Source of the DNA: an uncultured Clostridia bacterium
Lineage (GTDB): Bacteria > Bacillota > Clostridia > TANB77 > UBA1234
Assembly: GCA_934132775.1 (NCBI GenBank)
Contig: CAKPAA010000008.1
Coordinates: 1-64,000, forward strand
Reading direction: 5' to 3'
Length of the DNA: 64,000 nucleotides
The notes beneath the pieces were generated by a model, which did not search any database, was not told the origin of the DNA, and saw nothing but the letters and a program-made list of their open reading frames with translations. The position numbers and the translations under genes were made by a program. Positions 1 to 8,802 of this stretch are shown here, one piece after another (position 1 is the first letter of the stretch; each line of letters starts with the position of its first letter).

Positions 1-6
1 CCTCCT
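1..6 (-). promoter_or_regulatory. Ribosome binding site of a gene to the left of the window
   Basis: The first bases are CCTCCT, which reads AGGAGG on the minus strand. A minus-strand gene whose start codon lies just outside the window is the simplest reading. It follows a short inverted repeat (CTATGTT/AACATAG) within positions 5-30. Confidence 0.4.
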
Positions 7-49
7 ATGTTTATATTTATTCTAACATAGAAAGGATCTTATTTTCATT

Positions 50-149
50 AGTTTACACAGTTTTTTCTACATACTCTAAAAAATAAGTAAAATATTCCTG
101 GATGCTCATAAATATTTATACTAGTTTACACAAACTTTTCTATATACTC
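50..149. repeat. Imperfect direct repeat, two 27-bp units
   Basis: Units at 50-76 and 123-149 share AGTTTACACA, then a CTTTTCTA or TTTTTCTA core, and end in ATACTC. They lie in a non-coding stretch (7-309) between the left neighbour and the prepilin-like gene. No function is evident. They could be operators for the left-hand gene or remnants of a small repeat family. Confidence 0.4.
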
Positions 150-195
150 GCTTTTCTACGTGCTCACACAATTTTACGTACTTTTCTCACCAGAT

Positions 196-230
196 AAAAG
201 GGCAAGAAATAAACTCCTGCCCTTTTATTA
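196..230. terminator. Probable bidirectional hairpin terminator
   Basis: AAAAGGGCA at 196-204 pairs with TGCCCTTTT at 218-226. The stem ends in a T tract in both directions, so it could end the prepilin-like transcript on the minus strand and any plus-strand transcript. Confidence 0.6.
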
Positions 231-309
231 TTTTATAATTTACATATCACTCTAATTGCAATGCAAGTTAATCAGCTAACTATCTTTTTCTAAATCATAC
301 TTATTGTCT

Positions 310-777
310 TTATTTCATATATTTTTCAATTTCATCGTGTATATTTTCAGTTGAAGATAACGGAATAACAACATTTAATTTGTAATTTACAACATAGTCT
401 TCATCTATGTACTCTATACCCATTTCTTTTAAAGCTTCATCATCTAGCAAATACCAGTCCTCACCTATTGTTTTTATAACCTGCTCCTGAACACCATCAT
501 CATTAAATCTTGTTCCTTCTAATTTGGCATTTTTTATTCCATATAACGTGGCATTTGCTGGGGTTAATACTCCTGCTGTGGCAACCTTAGCAGCTTCCCT
601 ATTTACAACAGTTCTTACCTCAGACAAATTATTTTCTTTTACTTGTGCCTTGGCTTCTTTCAAAGCTCTAACTCCGCCAACTATTGTCATAGAAGCTATT
701 ATTGTCATAACAATAATCATAACCACTACCGTAACTAAGGTTACACCTTTTTCACTTTTTATATTAAACTTAACCAT
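310..777 (-). CDS. Prepilin-like protein with type IV N-methylation signal
   Basis: This 155-residue protein has a charged start (MVKFNIKSEKG) followed by a hydrophobic helix beginning VTLVTVVVMIIV. That is the class III prepilin signal layout, cut after Gly by a prepilin peptidase. The usual Glu at position +5 is not present (GVTLVTV), so processing and assembly may be non-canonical. The remaining ~120 residues are a polar ectodomain of unknown role. The start at 777 is chosen because GGAGG lies 8-12 bases upstream; an in-frame TTG at 792 would overlap that site. No other pilus genes are visible here. It could be a pseudopilin or an isolated minor pilin. Confidence 0.6.
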   Translation of the reverse strand: MVKFNIKSEKGVTLVTVVVMIIVMTIIASMTIVGGVRALKEAKAQVKENNLSEVRTVVNREAAKVATAGVLTPANATLYGIKNAKLEGTRFNDDGVQEQVIKTIGEDWYLLDDEALKEMGIEYIDEDYVVNYKLNVVIPLSSTENIHDEIEKYMK

Positions 778-829
778 ATCTTCGACCTCCAAACAATATT
801 CCTCACAAAAATATTATAGCATTTGAAAA

Positions 830-861
830 TAAAAAAGAGAATAGAATTTTTATCTATTCTC
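830..861 (-). terminator. Rho-independent terminator of the rpsF-ssb-rpsR operon
   Basis: GAGAATAG at 837-844 pairs with CTATTCTC at 854-861. On the minus strand this stem is followed by six T residues, just downstream of the rpsR stop. Confidence 0.85.
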
Positions 862-916
862 AAATTTTTATTTATGATTCCATAAAATGTAGTAACTAAT
901 ACCACTTTTTAAAGAA

Positions 917-1201
917 CTATTCAGCTGTGTATGGTAGTAATGCTATATGTCTAGCTCTCTTAACAGCAAGTGTAACTTCTCTTTGATGTTTTGCACAAAG
1001 TCCTGTTACTCTTCTTGGTAATATTTTACCTTTTTCACTAACATACTTTTTTAATTTATCAGCATCTTTGTAATCAATAACTAAATTTTTATCAGCACAG
1101 AAAGCACATACTTTCTTTTTGATTCTTCTTTGTCTTGGCATTGAATCATCATCATTGTTATTTCTGTTATTGAACTTTCTATTTCCTTTTTTATCAGCCA
1201 T
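917..1201 (-). CDS. rpsR: 30S ribosomal protein S18
   Basis: S18 binds 16S rRNA in the platform of the 30S subunit as a dimer with S6. The protein is 94 residues, with a basic Asn-rich N-terminal extension (MADKKGNRKF) and a CAFC motif before the conserved core, including RRVTGLCAKHQREV. The start at 1201 is preferred over an upstream ATG at 1216, because the GGAGGG ribosome binding site lies between them. It is the last gene of rpsF-ssb-rpsR and is followed by a clear terminator. Confidence 0.95.
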   Translation of the reverse strand: MADKKGNRKFNNRNNNDDDSMPRQRRIKKKVCAFCADKNLVIDYKDADKLKKYVSEKGKILPRRVTGLCAKHQREVTLAVKRARHIALLPYTAE

Positions 1202-1246
1202 TTCATTTCCCTCCAATCTTGTTTTTATGAAAATCCATCGTCTACA

Positions 1247-1675
1247 TTAGAATGGTAAATCGTCATCTGTAACTTGTGAAAAGTCATTTGGTGCAGCATT
1301 TGCATTAAAAGTAGCACCTGAAGCGTTGTTATCTCCAAATGGATTTGCTTCTGCTTCTCTCCTAGTATCTGCAAAATATGCTTCCTCAGCAATAACTTCC
1401 GTTACATATACTTTTTTTCCATCTTTATCGTCATAATTTCTTGTTTGTATTCTTCCAATTATGCCGACTTGTTGACCTTTCTTAAAATACTTACTACAAA
1501 ACTCACCAGTTTTATCCCAAGCTACTATGTTTATAAAGTCTGCTTGCCTTTCTTCACCTTGTCTTACAAATCTTCTATTTACTGCAAGTGAGAAAGATGC
1601 AACAAGTGTGTTATTGCTTGTGTATCTTACGTCTGGATCTCTAGTTAATCGCCCCATTAGAACAACCTTATTCAT
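1247..1675 (-). CDS. ssb: Single-stranded DNA-binding protein
   Basis: SSB coats single-stranded DNA during replication and repair and recruits partners through its acidic tail. The 142-residue protein has the OB fold at about residues 1-105, starting MNKVVLMGRLTRDPDVRYT. A short Asn/Ala-rich linker follows, and then the conserved acidic tip DDDLPF. A GGAGGA site precedes the ATG. Its place between rpsF and rpsR is the standard bacterial arrangement. Confidence 0.97.
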   Translation of the reverse strand: MNKVVLMGRLTRDPDVRYTSNNTLVASFSLAVNRRFVRQGEERQADFINIVAWDKTGEFCSKYFKKGQQVGIIGRIQTRNYDDKDGKKVYVTEVIAEEAYFADTRREAEANPFGDNNASGATFNANAAPNDFSQVTDDDLPF

Positions 1676-1693
1676 AATAATAAGTCCTCCTTC

Positions 1694-1972
1694 TTACTTT
1701 TTGATAACTATGTGTTTTATAACTTCGTCAGTGATGTTATAAATTCTTTCTAGTTCATCAATAAATTCTGGGTTACTTGTAAAATTAACTAAAGTATAGT
1801 ATCCTTCGCTTTGTTTTTGGATAGGATAAGCTAGTTTCTTCTTTCCCCACTCTTCTGTTGATTCAACTGTACCATTCTCACCAATAAGTGTTATAAACTT
1901 ATCAATTGTTGCTTTTGTAGCAGCTTCATCAAGATTAGCATTGATAATCATAATTGTCTCGTATTTGTTCAT
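1694..1972 (-). CDS. rpsF: 30S ribosomal protein S6
   Basis: This is the 92-residue S6, partner of S18 on the 30S platform, beginning MNKYETIMIINANL. The start at 1972 is set by the AAAGGAGGTG site directly upstream; a longer in-frame version starting at 2020 would run through the structured leader. It is the first gene of its operon, behind a good promoter and a possible S6:S18 autoregulatory leader. Confidence 0.95.
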   Translation of the reverse strand: MNKYETIMIINANLDEAATKATIDKFITLIGENGTVESTEEWGKKKLAYPIQKQSEGYYTLVNFTSNPEFIDELERIYNITDEVIKHIVIKK

Positions 1973-1984
1973 TATTACACCTCC

Positions 1985-2036
1985 TTTTGGACTACGGCCC
2001 CATATCAACGTATGGAGCAAGGCAGTTTCACTGCCC
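1985..2036 (-). promoter_or_regulatory. Possible S6:S18 autoregulatory mRNA leader
   Basis: Between the promoter and the rpsF start the transcript can form a GGGCAG/CTGCC hairpin (2021-2036). A CCATA/TATGG stem follows, then GGGGCCGTAGTCC. Known rpsF leaders bind the S6:S18 dimer through a hairpin with an exposed CCG. The CCG here is suggestive, but I cannot fold the RNA to confirm the motif. Confidence 0.45.
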
Positions 2037-2040
2037 TAAT

Positions 2041-2069
2041 ATATTACCACGATTCAGCATTTTTTGCAA
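2041..2069 (-). promoter_or_regulatory. Sigma-A promoter of rpsF-ssb-rpsR
   Basis: TTGCAA (2064-2069) and TAATAT (2041-2046) on the minus strand are 17 bases apart. The spacing is ideal, and the position lies just ahead of the structured leader. Confidence 0.7.
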
Positions 2070-2076
2070 GCCAAAC

Positions 2077-3237
2077 TTAAATATTTACCGTTTTTCTTGT
2101 CAATTCCACCAAATTTAATTCCGTGTAGCCCTTAATATCAATTTTACTTCTGTCTTTCTTGGCCTCTTCTATCATTGTTTCTAGTATTTGTGCTTGATTA
2201 TTTTTATCTAGCAAATCTATAAAATCAACAACTATTATTCCACCAATGTCTCTCAAACGTATCTGCCTCATAATCTCAATCGCAGCTTCCTTATTTACAT
2301 TTAATGCTGTTTCTTCTAGATTCTTATTTCCAACATATTTGCCTGAATTTACGTCTATTGCCGTTAAAGCTTCTGTCTTATCTATAACTATATATCCGCC
2401 ACATTTTAGCCAAATTTTGCGTTTGTGAGCATTCTCAAATTCACCAACTAATCCTAAGCTTTCAAATATATCTTCTTGTTTAATAAGTTCAAATTTTATG
2501 TCGCATACGCCAACCGTTTCTTTTAATTCTTCTAGTGTCTTATCATCATTCACATAAATTTTACTAGTTTGTTTATTTATTAAGTCTCTACTAATTTTTG
2601 AAATAAGTTCGTGTTCGTTATAAAGCATTTGAACATCATCATCTTTTTCATAGACGTCACAGATATTTTTCCACTTCTTTACAAGCTCTTCCACATCACA
2701 TTGTATTTTTGCTTTTTCAATGTTTTCTGCATCAGTTCTAACAATTGCTCCAAAATTTTCAGGAATAACATCTTTCACAATTTCAACTAGTCTCTCTCTT
2801 TCTGATTTATTCTCTATTTTTTGAGAAGCAGTTATTATGTTTGTGTTTGGCATTAAAACAACATAATTCCCTGGAATTGTTATGTGCGTAGAAACTCTTG
2901 CCCCCTTTATTGAAGTTGGAACTTTTCTAACTTGCACTAATATCTTCTCATCTGGTTTAAGCACATCTGATATTTTAAAATCTATATTTTGCTCCTCTTT
3001 TGTGACATCAACCTTTTTTATAGCATCCTTTATAGAGATAAAAGCATTTTTTTCTAAGCCTATATCAATAAATGCTGCCTGCATACCATTCACAACATCT
3101 TTTACTCTTCCTATGTAAATGTTTCCTAAAATGCTCTCTTCTCCCTGCTCATATGAATAAATTTCACAAATACTGTCATTTTCTAGCACACACACATCTG
3201 TCTTTCCATTTCTTTTACTTATAATTAACTCACTCAT
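2077..3237 (-). CDS. rng: Ribonuclease G/E family endoribonuclease (short form)
   Basis: RNase E/G enzymes cut single-stranded RNA in rRNA maturation and mRNA decay. The protein has about 386 residues. It has an S1-like domain near the N terminus (ILGNIYIGRVKDVVNGMQAAFIDIG). The metal-binding Asp pair typical of the catalytic core is present, in ALTAIDVNSGK and GGIIVVDFIDLLD. It ends at the ELTRKTV motif, so the zinc-link cysteines and small C-terminal domain of E. coli RNase G are absent. The start at 3237 follows a GTGGAGAG site; the GTG at 3249 would include it. The gene begins right after the pth stop, so the two are probably co-transcribed. Confidence 0.85.
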   Translation of the reverse strand: MSELIISKRNGKTDVCVLENDSICEIYSYEQGEESILGNIYIGRVKDVVNGMQAAFIDIGLEKNAFISIKDAIKKVDVTKEEQNIDFKISDVLKPDEKILVQVRKVPTSIKGARVSTHITIPGNYVVLMPNTNIITASQKIENKSERERLVEIVKDVIPENFGAIVRTDAENIEKAKIQCDVEELVKKWKNICDVYEKDDDVQMLYNEHELISKISRDLINKQTSKIYVNDDKTLEELKETVGVCDIKFELIKQEDIFESLGLVGEFENAHKRKIWLKCGGYIVIDKTEALTAIDVNSGKYVGNKNLEETALNVNKEAAIEIMRQIRLRDIGGIIVVDFIDLLDKNNQAQILETMIEEAKKDRSKIDIKGYTELNLVELTRKTVNI

Positions 3238-3238
3238 C

Positions 3239-3809
3239 TTACTCTCCACTTTTATTATACATATTCATTGCTTTACTAACATTACTGTTAATAATTTCAA
3301 GGACAGCCTCGGCCACCTTGCTAGACAATCTTCTAGCTATCAACTTTTCTTCACTTGTTAGTTTCATAAGGACATAGTCCTTTAAATCAATATTCTCAGG
3401 GGGTCTACCAGTTCCCATCCTAACTCTTATAAATTCTTGGCTCTTCACTAGTTCCGTAATATTTCTCATTCCATTATGAGTTCCAGCGCTGCCACTAGGT
3501 TTTATTCTAAACCCTCCAAATGGCAAATCTATATCATCGTATATAACGATTAAATCTGACAGCGGAATTTTATAAAAGTCTAATATCTTAATAATGCTTT
3601 CCCCGCTTAAATTCATATAAGTTTGAGGCTTTGCAAGCATTATTTTTTCGCCATTTTCAATGCCTTCTCCTATTATTGCTTCAAACTTGTTTTTATTCAA
3701 TTTTATATTTAATTTTGAAGCAATTTCATCTATTGCCATAAATCCAAAATTATGTCTTGTGTCATCATATCTCAAACCCGGATTTCCGTAGGCCTACTAC
3801 CAATTTCAT
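3239..3809 (-). CDS. pth: Peptidyl-tRNA hydrolase, interrupted by +1 frameshift at CGG
   Basis: Pth frees peptides from prematurely released peptidyl-tRNA and is normally essential. From an ATG at 3809 behind AGGAGG, the frame reads MKLVVGL, then CGG (3786-3788), and stops at TGA after 14 codons. Skipping one base at that codon gives GLGNPGLRYDDTRHNFGF and runs to the normal end, about 189 residues, the usual family length. The join restores the catalytic Asn of GNPG. His (TRHNFG), the KPQTYMN Asn and the YDD Asp are all present. Starting instead at the TTG at 3775 would lose GLGNPG and should give an inactive enzyme. Programmed or codon-induced frameshifting, or sequence error, are the possibilities. 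Confidence 0.9.
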
Positions 3810-3825
3810 ATATTTTCCTCCTATA

Positions 3826-3841
3826 TGTGTAAATTTACATA
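3826..3841. promoter_or_regulatory. Palindrome in the pth/virD4 divergent region
   Basis: TGTAAATTTACA (3828-3839) is a perfect 12-bp palindrome lying next to the pth ribosome binding site, between two divergent genes. It may be an operator. A related TGTAATTACA palindrome precedes thyX. Confidence 0.35.
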
Positions 3842-3935
3842 AAAATATAACAAATTTACCGATATTACTTGAATTTTTACCTAAAATATAGCATAATATA
3901 GATGATGATTTTTGTCAACAAAATGAACGTGGAGG

Positions 3936-6500
3936 TTGTTTATGTTTAAAGCCCTAAATTCACTATTTAAGAAAATAATTTATAAAATAATGAATCCTAT
4001 CGATTCTTTATTAAAACCGCTAAAAATTGATCTAGGATCTTTTTTTTCATACGTGTTTGCTATTGGAACAATATTATTGACATTCGATAGAGTTGTTGAA
4101 CTAGGATGCGTACTATTTACCGGACAATTTACAAATTATTGGTCACCTTTGATGTACACATTTGCATTGTTTGTAGTTGTTGCCGGCTATGCCATTCTTT
4201 GTGGTTCGCCATTCCGTAAGACGATATTGCAACCAGTAGATTTTTATTTGTATTATTCAATTGCTTTTAGAATAATATGTGGTGTTATGATTGCACAATG
4301 GGTAAACCAAATTTCTTGGATATTGCTTATGTGTTGTTCAAACTTTAAATTTATTGCTGTAAATATGCCAGAGTTAATACATCCAGCTATCACATCTTTG
4401 ACTTTGTTATTTCCTTTATTCTTGCTAAGAGTATCAGCTTCATACTATATAAACGATTATATGGACGCAGATCAAGATTGGATAGATTCTTTTGAAGATT
4501 ACAAAGGATTTAAACTTGTAGCAGATAAAAACACGAAGAAAATACCATCTGTATATATGTGTAATGCACAAATTTGTATTGATGATAAAACGGGTAAACC
4601 TGCTATAATTCCTGAAAAGAAAAGATTTGAAGCAATACTAGTTGAAGGTGCAACTGGTACAGGTAAAACTGCTACTGTTGTTGAACCTATGTGTGCTTCT
4701 GATTTGGAACGTAAATACTTTTTTAGAGAAATTAGTAAGAAACTAGCTTATAATGCTTTAAATGCCGGAATTGCTTATTTAAGAGTACCTTATAATAATG
4801 AATATTTAAATAGAAACTTTACTCTTTCATATATCAAACCAAAGGCAAATAAAGTAAATGAATATAAAAACTATGTAAAAGATATGCTTAAATATACAGA
4901 TCCAGAAACTGGCGAAATGTATTACAGAGGCGTAGGTTTTACACTTGTAGCACCAGATAATGCTTGTATAGAACGTGTTAGAAAGGTTGCAAAAGCATAT
5001 GAAATTGATGTTAATGTAATAGACCCAATGGATCCTGATTCACTTGGTATAAACCCATTTATAGGCACAGATCCAGCAAAAGTTGCAAGTATTATATCAA
5101 CAGTATTAAAAGGTATGTATGAATCTGAAAACGCAAGTAGTAATAACGTTTTCTTTGCAAACGTTACGCAACAAGCTTTTGAAAACTTGGCTATTTTGTT
5201 AAAACTAGTATATCCAAGAATGCACAATGGTACACTTCCAACACTTGAAGATATGCTTTCTATACTAAACAACTTCGACTTAGCAGAAGAAATGACAGAA
5301 GTATTAAAGAAAGATCCTCAAATGGCAGAAGATTATAAATCATTGATTGGATACTTTGAAAAGAACTTCTACAAACCACCAGTTAACATTCACGGATACG
5401 AAATTGCTTCAACATATGGTAGTGGTAGAAAAGAAACTGAAAAATTTGTTTATGGCGCAATCACTCAGCTAGATAACTTTCTAAGAAATCCAGGTATTAA
5501 ACGTGTGCTTTGCAGCAGAAACAATAACATAAATTTGGATAAGGCACTTGCAGAAGGACAAATAATAACAGCTTGCACAAGGCAAGGTGATTTAGGAGAA
5601 ATACATCAAAAAGCATTTGGTATGTTCGTTATACTTTCTCTTAAAGATGCGGTTTTAAGAAGACCAGGCATAGAAGATACAAGAACACCACACTTTATTT
5701 ACATTGATGAGTTTCCTCTATACGTTAACAAAGATACAGAAGCCTTCTTTACACTATTTAGAAAATATCGTTGTGGAACTCTTATTACAATACAGAACTT
5801 GTCACAATTAACAAAGAATAGTTCATTGGCATATTTTAAAGATGTTATTATAACTAACACAAAAACACAAATTATATTTGGTGATATGACCGCAGAAGAA
5901 TCTGAATTTTGGTCTGCTGAAATTGGTAATTCGAAGAAATGGAAATATAAACGTATTTTGGCCGACTCTTCTACTCAGGAGGGTGCAGATAAAATAACTG
6001 CAAACTTAATGGGCGCAGAGCAAGCATTTTCACCAACATATAAACCAGGAAAAATTGTTGGCTTAGCCTTTAAGACTTGTATTTACAAGACAAAAGATGA
6101 GTCTGGTAAAACAATTGTTGGTAGAGGAAAAACTGATTTCATTTCTAGCAAGTTCTATGAAGCTAAGAAATGCGCAAATTATAACTTTGAAGTGTTTGAA
6201 AATGCAGAAACGGAGCAAGTTTCAGTTGCTAGCAATACAGATGCAACAGAAAAATTTTACAATGATAATAGAGAGTATTATTCAGCTCCAAAATCAGATG
6301 CAAACTCTGATACAGCTATAAACCTAAATGTAACATCAAAGCCGATGGATGAAGAAATTTACATAGATGTAAATCACGATGGAGTAAATGATTTTGTTGT
6401 TGAAGATTTTCCAATAAAAACACCAAATGAAGTTAATATGAAAGATCAAGTTTCTTCAAACTCTGATCCTATAATTCTTAATATAAAGAAGAAACAATAG
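3936..6500 (+). CDS. VirD4/TraG-type coupling ATPase, isolated
   Basis: Coupling proteins are membrane-anchored hexameric ATPases that feed DNA or protein substrates to a type IV secretion channel. This protein has 854 residues. Several hydrophobic segments lie in about residues 20-175. The Walker A motif VEGATGTGKTA is near residue 238, and the Walker B motif HFIYIDEFPLY is near residue 587, followed by a TraG-like FRKYRCGTLITIQNLSQ sensor region. The C-terminal ~110 residues are polar and contain DVNHDGVNDF (near residue 808), which matches an EF-hand-like calcium loop. GGAGG lies 8 bases before the ATG. No relaxase, VirB4 or VirB6 gene is nearby. The replication-relaxation-like gene at 7828-8769 may be a functional partner. 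Confidence 0.85.
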   Translation: MFMFKALNSLFKKIIYKIMNPIDSLLKPLKIDLGSFFSYVFAIGTILLTFDRVVELGCVLFTGQFTNYWSPLMYTFALFVVVAGYAILCGSPFRKTILQPVDFYLYYSIAFRIICGVMIAQWVNQISWILLMCCSNFKFIAVNMPELIHPAITSLTLLFPLFLLRVSASYYINDYMDADQDWIDSFEDYKGFKLVADKNTKKIPSVYMCNAQICIDDKTGKPAIIPEKKRFEAILVEGATGTGKTATVVEPMCASDLERKYFFREISKKLAYNALNAGIAYLRVPYNNEYLNRNFTLSYIKPKANKVNEYKNYVKDMLKYTDPETGEMYYRGVGFTLVAPDNACIERVRKVAKAYEIDVNVIDPMDPDSLGINPFIGTDPAKVASIISTVLKGMYESENASSNNVFFANVTQQAFENLAILLKLVYPRMHNGTLPTLEDMLSILNNFDLAEEMTEVLKKDPQMAEDYKSLIGYFEKNFYKPPVNIHGYEIASTYGSGRKETEKFVYGAITQLDNFLRNPGIKRVLCSRNNNINLDKALAEGQIITACTRQGDLGEIHQKAFGMFVILSLKDAVLRRPGIEDTRTPHFIYIDEFPLYVNKDTEAFFTLFRKYRCGTLITIQNLSQLTKNSSLAYFKDVIITNTKTQIIFGDMTAEESEFWSAEIGNSKKWKYKRILADSSTQEGADKITANLMGAEQAFSPTYKPGKIVGLAFKTCIYKTKDESGKTIVGRGKTDFISSKFYEAKKCANYNFEVFENAETEQVSVASNTDATEKFYNDNREYYSAPKSDANSDTAINLNVTSKPMDEEIYIDVNHDGVNDFVVEDFPIKTPNEVNMKDQVSSNSDPIILNIKKKQ

Positions 6501-6528
6501 ATGATAACCAACCTTACCTTTCTTTTGG

Positions 6529-6565
6529 AAAGCTAGAAGTATTAAAATTTCTAGCTTTCTATTTT
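6529..6565 (+). terminator. Terminator of the virD4-like gene
   Basis: AAAGCTAGAA (6529-6538) pairs with TTCTAGCTTT (6549-6558), followed by CTATTTTTAT. Confidence 0.8.
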
Positions 6566-6684
6566 TATACAAATTTTCCTATTCAAGAAAGATAAAAATC
6601 TATCAGATAAATTAAAGTTCTTTATACAATAAGAATGTAATGAATTTAGCAAATTTTATGTATAGTTTTCTTTTCCTATTGTAT

Positions 6685-6724
6685 AAAAAAAGAGAGCTGT
6701 ATAAGAATGAATATACTTGCTCTC
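6685..6724 (-). terminator. Terminator of the galE transcript
   Basis: On the minus strand GAGAGC and GCTCTC pair around a 21-base loop, followed by seven T residues (6685-6691). It lies just after the galE stop. Confidence 0.75.
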
Positions 6725-6750
6725 CTTCATATTATTTAAATTTCAAACAT

Positions 6751-7764
6751 CTATTTCTTATTTAAAGTTGTGGAATATTTCTGCCATCTCCAAGAATCTT
6801 CACACATTTGTTCAAGTGTCTTTTCAGCTCTCCAACCTAAGACAGCCTCTGCCTTAGATGGGTCGGCATAACATTCTGCCACATCGCCTGGACGTCTTTC
6901 AACTATTGTGTAAGGTACTTTTACCATATTAGCTTTTTCAAATGCTTCAACTATTTCTAATACACTATATCCTTTTCCTGTGCCAAGATTAAACACCTCA
7001 ACACCTCTATTTTTGAAAGAATACTCAATAGCCTTTAAATGACCTTTTGCCAAGTCAACAACGTGAATATAATCTCTCACGCCTGTTCCATCTTTCGTAT
7101 TATAATCATTTCCATATACACTAAGCTCCGGAAGCTTACCTGTTGCTACTTGCGTTATATATGGCATTAAATTATTTGGTATTCCATTTGGATCTTCGCC
7201 TATCAAACCACTTGAATGAGCACCAATTGGGTTAAAATATCTCAAAATAACAACTGACATCTTAGGAGTTGCCATAGCAACATCTTTTAATATTTGCTCA
7301 ATCATATACTTCGTCCAGCCATATGGATTAGTGCAAGATGTAGGCATATCCTCTCTCAACGGAACTTCCTTTGGAACTCCATAAACTGTTGCAGAAGAAC
7401 TAAAAACAATATTATTTACATCGTGTTTCTTCATAACATCTAATAGTGTTAAAGTGCTGCCTATATTATTTTCGTAGTATTTAAGTGGTATAGAACAAGA
7501 CTCACCAACTGCTTTTAATCCTGCAAAATGAATTACTGCATCTATATCCTCTTTCTCAAACAACTTATCAACTGCCTTATAATCAGTGAAATCAACATCA
7601 TACGCAGTAACTTTTTTATTTACTATTTTCTCAATTCTGTCAATTACATCTTCTTTACTGTTTGAATAATTATCTGCAATTACAACATCATATCCAGCTT
7701 CAATAAGTTCAACAGCCGTGTGTGAACCAATATAACCTGCGCCACCAGTTAATAATATCTTCAT
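6751..7764 (-). CDS. galE: UDP-glucose 4-epimerase
   Basis: GalE interconverts UDP-glucose and UDP-galactose in the Leloir pathway and supplies UDP-galactose for surface glycans. It is a full-length 337-residue short-chain dehydrogenase/reductase protein. The NAD-binding TGGAGYIGS is at residues 6-14, the catalytic Ser-Ser is in FSSSATVYG, and the YGWTK Tyr/Lys pair is near residue 148. The C-terminal substrate region contains RDYIHVVDLAKGH. AAGGAGGAA precedes the ATG. It lies downstream of the replication-relaxation-like and S1-domain genes on the same strand and may share their transcript. Confidence 0.96.
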   Translation of the reverse strand: MKILLTGGAGYIGSHTAVELIEAGYDVVIADNYSNSKEDVIDRIEKIVNKKVTAYDVDFTDYKAVDKLFEKEDIDAVIHFAGLKAVGESCSIPLKYYENNIGSTLTLLDVMKKHDVNNIVFSSSATVYGVPKEVPLREDMPTSCTNPYGWTKYMIEQILKDVAMATPKMSVVILRYFNPIGAHSSGLIGEDPNGIPNNLMPYITQVATGKLPELSVYGNDYNTKDGTGVRDYIHVVDLAKGHLKAIEYSFKNRGVEVFNLGTGKGYSVLEIVEAFEKANMVKVPYTIVERRPGDVAECYADPSKAEAVLGWRAEKTLEQMCEDSWRWQKYSTTLNKK

Positions 7765-7827
7765 AAGTTCCTCCTTATTTTAATACTTAATAATACTTTA
7801 TCTTACTATAAAACTATGTATTTAGAA

Positions 7828-8769
7828 CTATTTTTCAAGCAATGGAACTTGTAACATTTCCATTCTATATCTTCCTGTTTCAGGATCTTGTTTAAATGCA
7901 ATCAAAGTTTTATCTATCTCTGGTTCAAGCTGTCTTAAATCAGTAGAATAATACACTTCAATTCCTTTTAATTCAACTTTAACTTTCTTTATAGCTTTAA
8001 ATATTTCAATTAAATGCTCATCATCTTCACCAATTATAACTAATTGAGGTTTCTTATCAAATCCACAATCTTTGCTTTGGAAATTATCATAAAACTCTTC
8101 ATATAATTTCATTTTTTCCATAAGTTTTTCTTCCCAGCCTGGGTTTCTTCTAACAATTTCAAAAACAAAATCTATCTTGATATCATTTTTTACCAAAGTC
8201 ACTTGACCGCCTGATGGTTGAAATTTAATATTTTGTCTCTTAGCAAACATCATTGGATTAAGCACAAAACTTTTATATGCTCCAACTTTTTGCATATACG
8301 CCATCAACACTTGATTTCCTGCAAGTCTTCTTTTTAGCATATAAACTGGCTTTGTATTATCTGTTGGTTGCCAATTAGTTTTTATTTGTCTTGAATTTAA
8401 CAAATATTTTCCTATCTTATCTAAGCAATATACTCTATAAATACCTTTTCCCTCATCACTTGAAAAATAATATCTAGTAATTATTTTGCTTTTTATCATA
8501 TCTTCTAATTTTTTGTTCAATTTATCTTGCGATTTTACGTCGATTCCTTTCTTTATAAGCATTTGATATATCTGTCTAGAAGTCATAAATTCAAATTCAT
8601 TTATAATCTCTAAAATCTGAAAGTGTACTTCATTTATATACCCCTTATCAATTTTAAAAACAACTTGGTCAATTGAAGCATATCCATCCTTTCCATCAAA
8701 TACCTTAATCTCGTTTTCCCTCATCGCAAAAGGCGATTTAGGTGCCTTAATAGCATTGTCCTCTACCAT
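7828..8769 (-). CDS. Replication-relaxation-like winged-helix protein
   Basis: The protein has 313 residues. About residues 30-130 look like a winged helix (EVHFQILEIINEFEFMTSRQIYQMLIKK is its core). The later half has an alpha/beta region with FVFEIVRRNPGWEEKL and LVIIGEDDE. This layout resembles the replication-relaxation family often encoded beside TraG/VirD4 proteins on Gram-positive conjugative elements. I infer a DNA-binding accessory role for the virD4-like gene 1.3 kb away, though galE lies between them on the opposite strand from virD4. AAGGAGGAAA precedes the ATG. Confidence 0.5.
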   Translation of the reverse strand: MVEDNAIKAPKSPFAMRENEIKVFDGKDGYASIDQVVFKIDKGYINEVHFQILEIINEFEFMTSRQIYQMLIKKGIDVKSQDKLNKKLEDMIKSKIITRYYFSSDEGKGIYRVYCLDKIGKYLLNSRQIKTNWQPTDNTKPVYMLKRRLAGNQVLMAYMQKVGAYKSFVLNPMMFAKRQNIKFQPSGGQVTLVKNDIKIDFVFEIVRRNPGWEEKLMEKMKLYEEFYDNFQSKDCGFDKKPQLVIIGEDDEHLIEIFKAIKKVKVELKGIEVYYSTDLRQLEPEIDKTLIAFKQDPETGRYRMEMLQVPLLEK

Positions 8770-8802
8770 TTTTCTTTTCCTCCTTAATAAAGTTTGAAAT
8801 TA

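Noticed and set aside
3239..3775. pth starting at TTG 3775
   Set aside because: It would remove the GLGNPG motif with the catalytic Asn and has no ribosome binding site; the AGGAGG-ATG at 3809 plus the CGG shift is more convincing.
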